Of a stretch of 64,000 nucleotides of DNA, positions 9,649 to 23,298 are shown one piece after another. Each line of letters begins with the position of its first letter. Positions within the stretch are counted from its first letter, which is position 1. A program made the position numbers and the translations under genes. Source of the DNA: Linnemannia schmuckeri. Taxonomy: Eukaryota; Mortierellomycota; Mortierellomycetes; Mortierellales; Mortierellaceae. The stretch spans positions 2,643,832 to 2,707,831 of the forward strand of contig JANATG010000008.1 of assembly GCA_029449235.1 (NCBI GenBank), written 5' to 3'. Below the pieces are notes generated by a model, which made no database searches, was not told where the DNA came from, and was given only the letters and a program-made list of their open reading frames with translations.

Positions 9649-12600
9649 ATGATTAAGAATATTGGCAAGTTCAAGCAGGTACGATTCATACATACAAAAA
9701 CAAAAAACTTTTTTGTTTGCTGGATTATGAACTCTCACTCAACTCATGATATTCTTCACTAATTACAAATAGTGGACGGGCGAAAAGATTGGCAAAGCCC
9801 AAAAGACTCGGATGGACGAGGATTTTAATGGTCTCCAGACCGAGACCGAGGCCCAGCGAGTTGCCCTCGACAAACTGCATGAATCCTCACATGCATACCT
9901 CAAAGCCATGAGTAAGTTCAATCAGCCTATATTGTTTGACTTGGGGCATCAGCACCCGGATCTCTTTGTGTTTCTCCCATACCAATGAACCCCAAACAAG
10001 ACAACAAGAGACATCAGGAACCAAGAATAGATCCCTCTCTCACTTTCCTATTGTCGCCTCTTGCAACCTTGTCCAGCGCCACTTATTTGTTCGGTTTCGT
10101 CTTGGGCTCCCATCCTGCGACGGACTGAACTTGCCCTCCTAACAACAGTGATCCGATCGGGCCGAATGAACAACCAGCAACAACAACCAATTGGACGTTG
10201 TATGCATAAGATAATAGTTGCTAACCAGTTGTTCTTCATTTTAGGCAAACGAGTCGAAGGGGACGACAAGTTCAAAGGACTGGCGATTGAGACGTTTGGT
10301 ATCTGCATGTCCGCCCAGAGTTATACCCTTCCTGAAGGTTCATCCTATAGAGATGCCCTTCTCCAAATGGGCGATGCTCACCAGAGTATTGGCACTGCAC
10401 AAAGCGAATTGGTAAGACCCAATTTCTCTCACATTGCTTTTCTTTGTCACACCCGACACAGTCAACCATGCTATTCCTAGACAAGGATAAGATCATATAT
10501 CGCATGCCGAGTTCTTTGCCCTTTTGTTTGTGATTTTGTTATGTTCCATCCTTGGTGTCCCTGCGTTGGTATTGAGGTATCATGGATACGATATAAAAAA
10601 AAAAAAAAAAAAAAAAGTGAAAAAATCAAGCAATAAGCGCAAACAAGAAATACGTTTTTTGCTTGAGGACAAGCGGACAGTCAACTCAAACGGCAACAAA
10701 GCGACATTTTCATGCATGCCAGGACAGAGACGCATGATGGGCCACAATGCAAACCGGCTGACATGCTTTCTTTTTCTCTTCTTTTTTTTATTGTCATCTT
10801 GCTCACTCCTGGTGGTCAGATTAGTCGATTGGGCAGCTCATACATCGAATGTCTGGAGAGGGCACAGGCTCAGATGAAAGAATACCAGGTATGTTTCCTT
10901 TGTTCACACAATAGAGAACCAGATGAGATCCTGTCGATCCCATCCGTGCTATCCTCGCGAAGTGATTTATTATTGTTAATTTAGTCCACTTTACCACTTC
11001 TTTTCTTCCTAATGCTTGTTTCGGCGATATATTCTATATTGGGTTCATTAGGCCATGCAAAAGAAGTTGCATTCCAGGCGCCTCGACTATGATGCCAAAT
11101 TGGCTAAGGTTCAAAAGGCCAAGAAGGAAAAGCCCGAGTGGGAGGAGGAGATGCAGGCCGCCAAGGCAAAATACGAAGACACGCGTGAATGCGTTCTCGG
11201 AATAATGTCCGCGATTAGTGAATCTCAGGTAAAAAGAAAATGCAATAGTTGCAAATCCATTGTGGTTGCCAATCATTTCGCTCTTGACTCTTACCAAGTG
11301 AACCAATCGACGAATGGACGGGGATCTAATATTGAGGGAGCATCTTTTTTTTTTTACTTTTTCTTTACCCTGTTTCATCTCAAGGACGATAATGTTATCA
11401 GCTTAAAGGCGTACTATGATGCCCAGCTCGCTTATGCCCGCAGGATGGTCGAGATTCTCGAGGCTGTCCCCGAGAGCACATTTGCAGTGTCGCCAAGTGC
11501 ATCTCAGCCCCGGCATGAACGCAGGATCTGTCGACAAAGTTCCTTTGACCCCGAGGAGGAACGATCCTACCATTCGGACGACCGCTCCAGCATTCACTCG
11601 ATTCCGACTCCTACTGCTACTACAGGAAGATACAACCAACTTGATCGCACACCTTCGTTTTCAAACGTCCGCCGGCAGAATACCATCAACTCTAATCATC
11701 ACTCGGGCAATGGCGCTGACCTTAGCCCCGTGTCTCATTTGGCTCCCAATGGAACCCCTGTCAGGAAGAACAGCACAGGAATGAACAGGACAAATGGATA
11801 TTCAGCCTCAGCATTAGCCCCACCTCCACCTGTACCAACACCAGCGGCACCAGTGCGTGAGAAAGCATGCAAACAAGTCAGGGCATTGTACAACTTTGAT
11901 GCGACTGCCGAGGGCGAGTTGTCGTTACGCAAAGGCGATATTGTCAGGATCATTGAGGAGATTGACGAGGGCTGGTGGGAGGGTGAGCTGGTGGATGCAA
12001 GTGGAGGACGGTATGAAGGCATGTTCCCATCCAACTATGTCGAGGAAATTGAGCAGTCTCCAGCCACTGAGCGTCCTCAATTGCCACAACGCCAAGGTTC
12101 GGTGTACTCCAACTATTCGGATTCCAAAAGGTATAACGATGTAGACGAGCAGGCGTACTATGCGCGGGCAACAGCAGCAGCAGAGTCATCTCCACAGTAC
12201 GAGGAGCCTGAGCCAAGCTATGCGGAATCTGAGCCTGAACCTGTTCAAGTTCCAGCAGCAAGGCGAGCTCCACCCCCACCTATGGTTCGTCAACTATCCT
12301 TTACAGCGCCACTCGCTCGTGCGACGCCACCGCCTAGTCGACCTGCTTCGGGAATGGCGACGACTAGCAAGACTGTTGGATCCAGGATGGCGCCTCCTCC
12401 CCCACCAACTCGCCGTGCAGGAGGAGCTACAGAGTCGACTCGACCTCATTCAGGGCTGAACGTGGTGACGACACCTCCGACGGGTTCAGCGCCAACAATG
12501 ATGGGCTACGGCAAAAGTAATAGTAATAACAACCGAGTGTCGCCGATGCCAGCGACGCCCAATGGCCACGGTCATGGACATGGACAAGGAGGATATCTGC

Positions 12601-12734
12601 CGAAGGAGTGTATTGGGCAGCAGCAGCAGGCGAGTGTATCGACGGTGGCTCCGTGCCGGGAGTGTCAGTGCGATGACTTTACGGCGAATGTGTTTAAACC
12701 AGGCTCGTGCAACAACTGTTTCCACACCCATTAG
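9649..12734 (+). CDS. BAR domain + SH3 domain protein (endophilin/amphiphysin-type membrane-bending adaptor)
   Basis: Six exons (9649-9678, 9773-9911, 10245-10411, 10820-10888, 11052-11228, 11385-12734), all GT-AG, give 643 residues. Residues ~1-245 form an all-helical BAR domain: WTGEKIGKAQKTRMDEDF, a Lys-rich KKLHSRRLDYDAKLAKVQKA helix, then KAYYDAQLAYARRMVEILE. Residues ~357-418 are a canonical SH3 with ALYNFDA, the GWWEGEL tryptophans and GMFPSNYVE. Ser/Pro-rich linkers surround it. BAR dimers sense or bend membrane, while the SH3 recruits proline-rich partners in endocytosis and actin patches. The last 26 residues hold a cysteine/histidine cluster (C-x2-C-x-C ... C-x2-C-x2-H-x-H), possibly metal-binding and unusual for yeast Rvs167. 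Exact orthology is not assigned. Confidence 0.9.
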
Positions 12735-13341
12735 AATCCAATAAGCAGAACAGTGTGGTTGTGACGCGCTTGTGGCGCGAGAAGAAAGGAATAGATAAAT
12801 CAATAGATACGCGTCTCTCATCCATCATCTTTTGTCCTTCCGCTATCACTATCAGACAAGACTCTTTTCCTCCCCCTTTCTTTTTTTTCTAAACTATTCA
12901 CTGCATTCTTGCTCTCCTCTACGTTGCTCGACTTTACTCCACCTACTACGGCCACACTACACCCGCCCTTTCTATTCTATGCTCTCGACACGAACTGATA
13001 TCTAGCAGCAACAGGACAAAAAAAAAACAAACATACACGAGGGAGGTCAACCGAGTGATCTTGCTCCGTCATTCTTTTTTACTCTACCTTTCAATCGTAC
13101 ATCCTCTCTCTGCCTCGCTCTCTCTCTCTCCCTCCTTCTCTCTTTCTCATCCATTTCATCAAAAAGGGTATGTAAATCAAACAAATAGTACGACTGATCG
13201 TTGCACTCGAAGGGCATCACTTTCTTTTTTTTTTTTTTTCTTTCTTGTATTGACAAAACATACTTTTTCTTTATTTTTTGCACGCTCCCTTCTTGGTAAC
13301 AAATAGCACATCGCATCTTAGAGGACAAGCAAAGAGTCAGC
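12735..13341. other. Spacer / APSES gene 5' region
   Basis: CT-rich, with a T-run at 13224-13240. It likely contains the BAR-SH3 3' UTR and the leader of the APSES gene. No other gene is seen. Confidence 0.4.
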
Positions 13342-16300
13342 ATGGATCAGCATCAGTATAGGCTGCATCAACAGCATCTGCAACAACAGCAACAACAGCA
13401 GCAACAACGCCAACAACACCTCCAACAACAGCAGCAACAACAACACCTGCATCACCAACAACAGCTTCAACAGCAGCAACATGTACCACAACAACAACAC
13501 CCCCCACAGCAACAACAACAGCAGCAGCAGCAGCAGCAACACCTGCACCAGCAATATCAAAGACATCACATTCTCCACACAGACCAGCATGGAATGTCGC
13601 TCTCCAGTCCACAGGATCATCCCCAACTCTCCCTCAGTGGCCTCCCTCCCTTCCATCATCGTACTCCTGCCGCAGGTATGGTCAGCATGAACAACAATCC
13701 CGCTGCTATGGTCATGCAGTCAGCCATCCACTCACCCGGAGCACCCCTGTCGCCTCGGACACCTGGCCTGCCCGGTTCCCCGATAGGATCACAGCAGCCT
13801 CAAGGAATGGGATTTGGACCGCCTGGAGGAGGAGGGATGTCTTCGCCCGTGGCGCTTCCGCCATACAAATCCTCGACAGCTGCATTGTTGCAACAACAAC
13901 GACAACAACAATTGCTCCAGCAGCAAGCCCAACAGCAAGCCCAACAGGCTCACCAACAGCAATTGTTGCAGCAACAATTACAGCAGCAACAACAGCAGTT
14001 ACAACAGCAACAATTGCAACAGCAACAAGCACAACAGCATCAATTGCAGTTGCAAGCCCAACAGCAACAGCAATTACAGCAACAGCAACAGCAACAACAA
14101 CAGTTACAGCAACAGCATATACAACAACAACAACAGCAACAGCAACAACAACCACCTCGGCCAATGGTGTCCCCCAGCGCAACACAGATGCCACAGCAAG
14201 CTGCTCTGCATAGGTCATCGATCCCGAACCCGAGCCCAATCTCCCAAACCCACGCCAGTCATCCGATCCCTCTCAGCAATATTATCACTGCAGGACCGCC
14301 TCCATCGTCTATTCCCGCCGTGCAATCATCGCCTGTTTCACCGACTGATCCAAAGCCCACATCTCTTCAACTCTTACGACAGCGCCAGCAGGAGCTCGAA
14401 TTGCAGCGGAAAAAAGATCTTGAGCTTCGGAAGCAACGGGAACTGGAAGAACAGAAGCAGCAGGAGCTGGAAGAACAGCGACAACGCGAGTTGGAGGAGC
14501 AAAAGAAACGCGAGATAGAAGAACAACGGTTACGCGAGCTGGAAGAACAGAAACAACGCGAGCTGGAAGAACAACGGCAGCGGGAGATTGAAGAGCAGAG
14601 ACAACGTGAGGCTGAGGAGCAGAGGCTGCGAGAGATTGAGGAGCAGAGGCTGCGAGAGATCGAGGAGCAGAGGTTGCGCGAGACCGAGGAGCAGAGGTTG
14701 CACGAGATCGAGGAGCAGAGATTGCACGAGATCGAGGAACGGAGGCAGCGGGAGATCGAGGATCAGTGCAAGAGAGAGTTCGAGGAGCAGCGTAAAAGAG
14801 AGTTTGAAGAGCAACGTCAGAGAGAGTTCGATGACCAACGACAGAGAGAGTTTGAGGATCAGCGGCAACACGATCTCGAACAGCAACGGCTACGTGAACT
14901 CGAGCAACTGAGGCAGCGGGATCTTGAACAACAAAGACAACGGGAACTGGAGAAGCAACGACTAGCGGAGTTACATCGACAGCAGCAGCTCGAACTCGAA
15001 CAACGACATCAACTGGAGGAGCAGAGGCAGCGAGAGGAAGATGAACGGCGCCAGCGTGAGTTTGAGCAGCAACGACGCCAGCAAGCTGAGCATCATCAGA
15101 CGGACCACCAGCATCAGCCATTACATCGCCTCAACCCGCCGCATACCATGGACACCGCTCAGGCGGGTCAGGCGTACTCTGAACCTCCGCGGTACTCTGC
15201 CCCTTCAGCGACAGCAGATTCCTACCATCAGCACTATCAGCAGCCGATGCAGTCTAGTCATCAGTCATCAAACCCGTATAGATTGAGTGACCCTAATACG
15301 GAGACAAGAATGTCGCACAGTCAACAGCAGGATCAGAGGGACATGCCTCCCCCACCTCATCCTCTCCAAGAATATCAGCCTCAAACATCCTCGACCGCTC
15401 ATTACATGGACACTGACAACGTTACTGGGGCTCCAAGCATCACCGCCATCAAAATGGAGGAGCAGCCAGCCATGGTACAGAGCACAGCACAACAAGAAAT
15501 CCACCTTCAACCACACCCATCATCACAACAACAGCAATTTCAACACCATCAGCCAGAACCACCCCAACTGACGCCACCACAGCTGCAGCCAATGCCACCG
15601 CAAATACTGACGCCACAGTTGCCGCTGGATGATAAACCAGTACATGATGCGCCCATCGGACCAAGCCAAATCTTCAAAGCCACATACTCTGGTGTTCCAG
15701 TTTACGAGATGATATGCAAGGGCGTTGCAGTGATGAGGCGACGATCAGATTCGTACTTGAATGCAACACAGATTCTCAAGGTGGCAGACTTTGACAAACC
15801 TCAGCGTACACGCATCCTGGAGCGGGAAGTTCAGAAAGGCGAGCACGAGAAGGTCCAAGGAGGATACGGAAAATACCAAGGTACTAACAAACAAATAATT
15901 ATTGGCAATATTTATTGAACACGGGCATGAGAGAGGACATGGTGATTGACCGAGTGTATTTCAATTGGACCTAATAGGCACATGGGTTCCGTATGAACGA
16001 GGACTTCAGCTTTGTCAGGAATACAATGTCGTCCATCTTCTTCAGCCGATTCTGGAGTATCAGGCCACAAAGACGAGTCCACCCTTGGCGCCCAAACATA
16101 TCACTGCCGCTTCGAACCGGCCACGGAAACCACGGGAGCCTCGCGCTGCAGGATCGACGCCAGTTGGAACACCCAAGATGAAGAAATCAAAGATGGACAT
16201 TGCGGCTCAAATCCTGCCCAAGCCAATGGATCTAAACATAGGGCTCCCGGAAGAAAGCTCTACTCCGTTTGAAGAAGGCGATACTGGGACAGCACCGTCA

Positions 16301-18971
16301 GGAACAGACGGTGACGAGGATGCGGATGAGGACATGACAGAAACCTCCGATGATGGTGACGAAGGTTAGAACTGCTGTTTGTTGCATATGGTCATACTCT
16401 TTTTTGTTACGAAACCCCTCCTCTTCGGTTATTAATGCTCTTCTTTTCTATACTCGCCGATATATAGACAGTGATGTGAGCATGGATGACACGATGAGTC
16501 TGTTATCGGATCGTAGCTTGAGCCAGGGCAGGTCTCCCTCACCAGCCCGATCTCACGATGACCTTTCTACAGACGATGCTTCGGACAAGGAGAGTCACTC
16601 ATCATACTCGTCAGAATCACCTTCAACATCCCCCTCAGCTAGAGCTCGCAACGTATCGCCAATCTCACTCAAGAAGCATCGACGACCTGGTGATGAACTC
16701 TTTCTTGAAAACGAGGGTCAACTTCCAACCATACCCCAGAGGAAGCGGAGAACTCAACGAGGAGACGGGACTATGGACGATGATCTAGAGGGCAGCTCTC
16801 AAGCAGAAGACGAGGGTAACAAACACGGCCGGGAAGGCTCTTTTCTGCGGGATAACTCTCCAAGCGTCAATGCCAAGGAAGTTCGGAGATCAACCTCACG
16901 CACACGGGCTTCGGATCAGGATCAGGATCAGGATCAGGATGACCGCAAATCGACCACTTCCTCGATTGCGACTGCCACAGCTACCTTGACGGCCTCTGCG
17001 GATGTGCTCGCCCGCGGTCCTCATGCCGAGATGCTGTTGGAGTACTTTATCTCGGATTCTCCAGGCCTACCCACTCTTCTCACGCAACCGCCATCGGATT
17101 TGGACGTGAATGTTGTGATTGATGAGGAGGGACACACAGCACTCCACTGGGCGGCAGCGATGGCGAAGCCGGATGTGATCAGGCTCCTGATCCAGCTTGG
17201 CGCCGATATTTATCGAGTCAACACGGACGGACAGACTGCGCTCATGCGGAGTGTGCTCTTTAGCAACAATTTTGAGCAAAAGGAGTTTGTTACTCTGCTC
17301 GAGCTTTTGCAAAAGACCATCTTTACGATCGACAAGGACGACCAGACTGTGTTCCACCATGTGGCGATCACAGCTGGTCAGCGAGGGAAGATTCACGCAG
17401 CACGGTATTACCTCGAATGTCTCCTCGCCAAGTTGGCCAAGCACCCGTCCGAGTTGGCGTCGATTATCAATGTGCAGGACCGGGAGGGTGATACTGCGTT
17501 GACGATTGCGGCGAGACTCAAAATTGGCGGCAAGAAGGTGGTCAAGATGCTGCTGGATGCAGGTGCAGATGGCAAGATTCGAAACCATCTGGGCAAGAAC
17601 GCCGAGGATTATGTTCAGGAGACCGAGCAGGCGATTTCTTCAGCTGTTGCATTTACTGCTGCAGCGGCAGCGGCAGCAGCAGCAGCAGCGGTCAGCAAGA
17701 GCGGGAGCATCAATGGACATGCAGCAACTGCTACTTCAACACGTGGTGCTGCTGCTGCTGGATCAGGAGTTACAAACATGGCGGCGGTGGCGGTTCCGAA
17801 CGGTGTTGCTCTTCCAGCAAAGGGAGTGCAAGCCAAGTCACCAAGCCAATCAGACGAATCAAAGGCGCAAAGTCGGTGCCCGAGTCATGTTCAGGATTCG
17901 CGTAGAGAAAAGCCCTCTAACGGGCATGCCAATGTGGCGGCGAGAATGACTGGTGAGAGCCGCAAGGCCGCTCCAGGTACTCATCTCCAGCAACAACGAC
18001 AGCAACATTCGTTTTCAACCTCTAGTAGTCTCTACAAGCAACTTCAAGAAGCCAACTCCAAATCTGGACCGTCCATCAACTCCGCCACCACCACCATACC
18101 ACCAGTTTCTTCATTACCGAGTGGCCAGTCTCTCACGGCATCAACTTGGAACGTAGTGATCCCCACAGTGAGCGATCTGTTTGGGCAGCTGACGCACTCG
18201 TACGAGAAGGACATCTTTGAGAAGGATCAGGATATTGTCGAGGCGCGCAGCTTGCTCGAGGGGATGCAGACCGAGATTTGGGAGGGTCGTCGGACGATTC
18301 TGGAGTTGAAGTCTACGGCGTCGACATTGAAGAAGGCCGAGGAGGAGATTCGGGAATTGGAAAAGAAAATCAAACAGGAGATTCACATCCGACAGCGGCT
18401 GCGGTTGGAAGAATTAATTCATGAGCAAGAGGAAGATGGGCTCAACCGCAAGCTACCGGCGAATGGTGTAGTTGGAGCGAAGGAAAATAAGGCCGTGGAA
18501 TCAGAGAAGGAAGGGGAGAAGGGGGGAATTAAAGCTGAGGCACAGTCGGAAGGAGATGGGACGACAGCAGGAATCGTCATCGGTGAACAAAATGGAGAGA
18601 TGAAGGAGACTATGGCCGCTAAGTCCAACGGATCGGAGACCACGGACGCGCCTGCTCCAAACGCCACGATCGACATGGTGACAACTGCCACCGTGACAAC
18701 AGCAACAGCAGCAACAGCAGCACCTTTGACCAGGCATTCAGATAAGGCACAACAACCACTGGAGAATGAGGCGGAGACATTGCGGACGAAATTGGAGGGA
18801 CTGCAGAAGAAGCGTAAGGAACGGGTGGAAGAGATGGTGGCACTAAAGAGCCAGCAGGGCAAGCGACGGCACGAGTACCAGCGGTTGATTGCGCTTTACT
18901 GTAATGTTTCCATGGACCAGGTTGATGGACTTTTGCAGCCCCTACTGACTTCTCTTGGCGGAGATGTTTGA
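13342..18971 (+). CDS. Large APSES (KilA-N) / ankyrin transcription factor, MBF-type, with giant Q-rich N-terminus
   Basis: Three exons (13342-15880, 15978-16364, 16468-18971) give 1809 residues. Residues ~1-270 are Gln tracts interrupted by Pro/Ser/Gly text. Residues ~350-590 are a highly charged helix of repeating RELEEQRQ-type heptads. The APSES/KilA-N DNA-binding domain sits at ~775-885: IFKATYSGVPVYEMIC, VMRRRSDSYLNATQILKVAD, then GTWVPYERGLQLCQEYNV across intron 1. Ankyrin repeats follow at ~1186-1356, including GHTALHWAAAMAKPDVIRLL and GDTALTIAARLKIGGKKVVK. The C-terminal third is coiled coil. This order (APSES, ankyrins, coiled coil) is that of Mbp1/Swi4/Res proteins, which drive G1/S genes through MCB/SCB sites. 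In those proteins the APSES domain lies at the extreme N-terminus; here it is pushed back ~770 residues. Confidence 0.92.
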
Positions 18972-19380
18972 GTCTGACCAGGTCTGGGCGAGCGAGCGAG
19001 CGAGCGAGCGTGGGAGAAGGACAGGCGATTGAGCGGTTGGGTTGTGATTGACTGTAGTCATCCTTTTTTCACCTACTTCTTTCTCCATTTCAATTTTCAC
19101 ATTGTACATAACCTTCCATTGAATCAATTCTTAAAAAAAATGACGGGGTCAACAACGATGCCATGGAAAACATTTATTTGTTGTTTGATTTTACACGAGG
19201 GAGATATGATGGTTTGATAAGCGATGAACAAGCTGCAGAAAAGCGAGAAAAGTCAAGAAAACAGGAAAAAAAAAAAATAGGACGAACCAAAAACAGACAA
19301 CGAGCAACAGAAGTAAAAAAAGAAAAGAAAATCAGGAAAAAAACCAAGAAAAATTACACTATAAAACAAGCACTGCTTAT
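18972..19380. other. Convergent spacer
   Basis: This holds the 3' flanks of the APSES gene (+) and the MFS gene (-). A (GAGC)n microsatellite occurs at 18988-19009. From 19230 the sequence is A-rich. No gene is seen. Confidence 0.4.
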
Positions 19381-22300
19381 CTATGCGCTGATGGCATCGC
19401 TAGTACGAGAAGCACCTCTCCACTGTGCAAGAACCTGGGCAATCTGCGCTGTGAAAATAACGGGTGTTGCCACAACAATCATGATTCCAAACATGACCAT
19501 CGTCCACCAGAATCCAAAGTCCTCGAAGATGAAACCCGCCAATATTGGGCCTACAGCCATTGATAGAGAATAAGTCATGTTGTACAACGCATAGGTCTTT
19601 GCATACCCGTTCCAGCCCTTCTTATTGACCACGTCTGCCATGGCTGGGAGGAGGGGTGTCAAGATTGTTGAGGAGCCGAGACCGAAGAGGGCCAGGGGCA
19701 GGATGAAGGAGAGGAAGGTCTTGGGAACGGAGAGCGAGAATGTTGCGACGGCGAAGATGGCCATTCCTAGGAGAGAGATGTAGAAGTGGCCGATCTTGTC
19801 GGCGTAGTATCCGATGGCAGAAGAGAAAAGCGTTGGAAAGATGGCGGCCAGAAAGATGAGTCCTGTCTGTGTGGGGCCTGCGCCCAACAGCTCTTCCAAA
19901 TACAAAGGCAAAACCGGCTCCAGTCCTACACAGGTTGAATTGAAGTATGATAGTTAGTCCTTGCCACGCTTTTGATGGTTTTAAAAACACGACCATATTT
20001 TTTTAACATGCTAACATACCGGAGAAGACACTAGCGGCGACAAAGGTAGCGAGAAGACAGCAAGTAATGGTCCAGTTGCTGGCAATCTCAAACATCGACA
20101 CGTCAATTCCTGCGCCCTCATTCTTGGCAGTTTCGTTCAAAGGTGCACCATCCGATAATAAGAGTAATGAAGACGCAGAGCTAGACGTCGTTCCATAACT
20201 ACTTGACGATCCCGACGATCTGCCTGCCTGATGCTGAGTAGAATTCTTCTTCTCAACGTGCTCTTGATGGTGCAGGCCATCGTCTAAAATCTCCTGAGCG
20301 TGTTGAGGGTCCGAAATGGCCGCTGCAGTCCTCTCAACCGCAACAACAGTTGTTGTTGATGGCTCATGAACAGTTAAACCATCCACTTCCTGCTCACTTG
20401 CACTAGAAGCAGCTCCTTCGTCCTGATGGACCTTGACCGCTGTGACCTTCTTCTTCTCAGGTTCGGCAATGAAGACGATGCACAAAAAGTCCAGGATAGC
20501 CAATCCTGCGCAAAAGATGAAGGGGGCGCTGTATCCGTGGTACTCGTACAGGTATCCTCCCACCATGGGTCCCAACATGAACCCGACCGCGTTTGCCGTC
20601 ATTGTCGCGCCCATCACCACGCCTAGGTTGTCTGGAGGGTACACATCCGCCAGCAATCCCAATCCAATCGTCCTAGTTTTTTTTTTTAACCATTGGCAAA
20701 AGGAGGATAGGATATCATAGTCAGTAAAGTTTTACTTAACTTTGAGCCGTGAAATAGAGAGAAAGTGTTGTGGATAAGATCATACCAGGAGGCACCGCCG
20801 GCAGATCCTTGTCCGATTCTGGCGAGGATGAGAACCCAGTAGTTGCTTGCGAGCGAGAACCCGACGGTGGCGACGGCAAGTCCAAGCATTCCGACCATCA
20901 TGGGGATCTATTCAGTTAGAAAACATGAGAGAGTAGGTATGGTGGTCAGCATCGCCACAAAGATACTCGAAAGAAAGGAGATGGCCTTGCATGACATCGC
21001 ATGACATGCGGTACGCAAATTTCTGTGCGACTCATAAAATAAAATCATGGACTCTGGTGGGCGGGAAACACATGATCCTAATCGTCTGCTTATCCCATTA
21101 TCATTTCTTCCTTGGCCGCAATGAGGTAGACGCTTGTGTTGAGCGAATAATAGTTGTCCGAGGAGGGAGTGAAAGTTGTCAAGAGTGAATGCGGTTGAGT
21201 GGAGAGGGTGGGGTGACGAGGTCTGCTGCCCTCCCTGGAGAATTCATGTTCGTTTTTGTTCATTCTTCTAACGGGTCGAAATCAACATCGTCCGAGTGAT
21301 CCAATGCTCTGCGTTGTTGTCGGGTTCTTCGTCCTTACCCTCCGGTTCTGATACTTGTCACTCATGATGGCAAAGACAGGAGTAGATGCCAACAATCCGA
21401 TGGCTAAATGACGCAAAGAATGAACAAAAATGATACGTTAGTCAATAAGTCATGTTGCATTGGCAGACATTCGTTCCATGTCTTTGCAATCCTCTGTCCT
21501 ATGGTATGATTTATCCATTGTTTCCTGCTTGCTTTTCTGTGTGTCCCCATAGCTCTCAATGGGTCAGTGTTCGTTCCTTGTGTCATGCCCTTCTTTATCT
21601 TCTTTCACTCCGTCATTTCACCATCCTTCCTTCGATCATCCCATGTCCAGTTAGCAGATGATCTTTCACTTTCTTTTTCCTTCTTTCTCATCCTAATTGC
21701 ATCCTTCTATTATTGTACTCATCCTTAATCGTCTATCTAGACGGTAGCTAGCATCAAAGAGATCCATTCTCGGCGTTGGTCGTATCTCCGTTAACATAAA
21801 AAAGAAAAGAGTCTATTGTTGTTGGCTGTGAACGTGTGTGTGGATGTGTTCGTCTCCTTCGGGTATCACAGGAGTCACATGGTTGTTGGCCTCATTTTGC
21901 AAGGAGTGAATGAGAGCAAATTTGTTCAAAGGAAAGAGAGAACGAGAGATAGACCCGAGCTCCTCTCTGATCTGGGTGAACGAGTCAAAAGAAAAAAAAG
22001 CCGATCATCGAATGTCTGTCCATCCGCCTTTGTTGCAGTAGCATTGTGGTTGTTGCTAGTCGACAATGAAGAAAGTGTGCAAGACTTACCATAGCAGGCG
22101 AAAAGAAGGCCAACCTCTCTAGAGGTGCCCCCGAGGCGGTTTTTAACAATGTCAGGCAAGATGGGGACCACCACTCCGTATACAACCTGATAAAGTTCGG
22201 TACCAAAAAAAAAAAAAAAAAGTTAGTAAGGTACAAAAAGATCTTGAAGAGGAAACAAGATTATCAGGAAAAGCAGCTTCAAAGTTCACTTTTTTTTTAT

Positions 22301-22831
22301 GTCAGACTGGCTGGTTATGTAGGAGTGTGATATGTTTGCTCCAATTCCCCGCTCATTTTTTTCACTTCCTTGAAGAAAGCAAACAAGTAATATCGTCTTT
22401 CCACTCGACGATTAAGACGAACAAATCACAAAGTAAAAGGGCCGACAGCATCGAATCTTCGGAGTCTCTCTCCCATTTCTTCGACACTCTCTTCCTGCTA
22501 GTTCCCTCAATTCCTGGACATACAGAACCCACCAATCTCTCTCTTCACATAGGTATGCGAAACAAAGCAAGAAGGCTTCTTTTTCTTCTTGTCAAGACAT
22601 GTCTTCAATGGAATGGCTGTTGAATGCGATCAATGAAAAAAGGGTTCAAGAGTGGTTGTTTACCATGTCGGTGAAGAGAGCCATGGCGACAACACAGGCC
22701 ACGGCGAGGGGAGATCTGCGGGCTCTGTACCATGCAGACCGCTTGTGGCCTGTCTCTGCTGTTGCTGTTACTGCTGTTGTTGTCGACAGAAGAGGCTGTC
22801 GTTCGTCTGTCTGGGGCAATGGTGTAATCAT
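19381..22831 (-). CDS. Major facilitator superfamily transporter (DHA/vesicular amine transporter-like)
   Basis: Six exons on the minus strand (22831-22664, 22186-22090, 21403-21339, 20907-20786, 20672-20020, 19925-19381), all GT-AG, give 549 residues. About 12 membrane segments are visible. The first begins ACVVAMALFTDM, and VYGVVVPILPDI follows. The motif-A loop appears as SDKYQNRR, and RIGQGSAGGASW lies in TM4. GPMVGGYLYEYHGYSAPF matches the antiporter motif C (G-P-x3-G-G) in TM5. A long acidic, Ser-rich cytosolic loop separates TM6 from TM7. This pattern is that of proton-coupled drug/amine exporters (DHA1, SLC18-like), at the plasma membrane or vacuole; substrate cannot be told. Introns 1 and 2 (477 and 686 bases) are long for this window. 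Confidence 0.9.
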
Positions 22832-23298
22832 TTCTTCTTGGTTGAAAGGAAGGGATAATGAAGGGTATCAGGTTGTTTTTGTTCAGACGCAAGACGAAAC
22901 TGAGTGAATGAGTAAACGAATGAGTTGAAGAATGAGTCAAGTTGAATGGACAAGTGGAAGAAGACTGAATGAGAGTTGAGAGTTGAGTGTGAGGAGGAGG
23001 AAGTAGGAAGGAAGTCAGAAGGAAAGGAGGGAAATAAAGCAAACAGACAAACAGACAGACGAAAGAAGAGGAAGAAGAGGAAGAAAAGAAAGAAGAAGAA
23101 AAAGGAACAGACCGAACAAAAGAGAATGATTTCTTAAAAAAAAAAAAAAAAAAGTTTTGGTTCTCTGTCTTCTTTCCTTCTTTCTTCCTTCATTCCTTCT
23201 CTCTTCCTTCATTTCTTCCTTGTCGCACCTGTGTATTGCACACCCCGACTTTATTCTTCTTCTCTTTATTCTTCTTCCTCCTCTTTCTTCCTTCTCAT

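Noticed and set aside
13318..15121. Long minus-strand and shifted frames across the Q-rich APSES exon (poly-Leu, poly-Val/Ala)
   Set aside because: CAA/CAG repeats keep all frames open. Only the plus frame leads into the APSES domain and the ankyrins.
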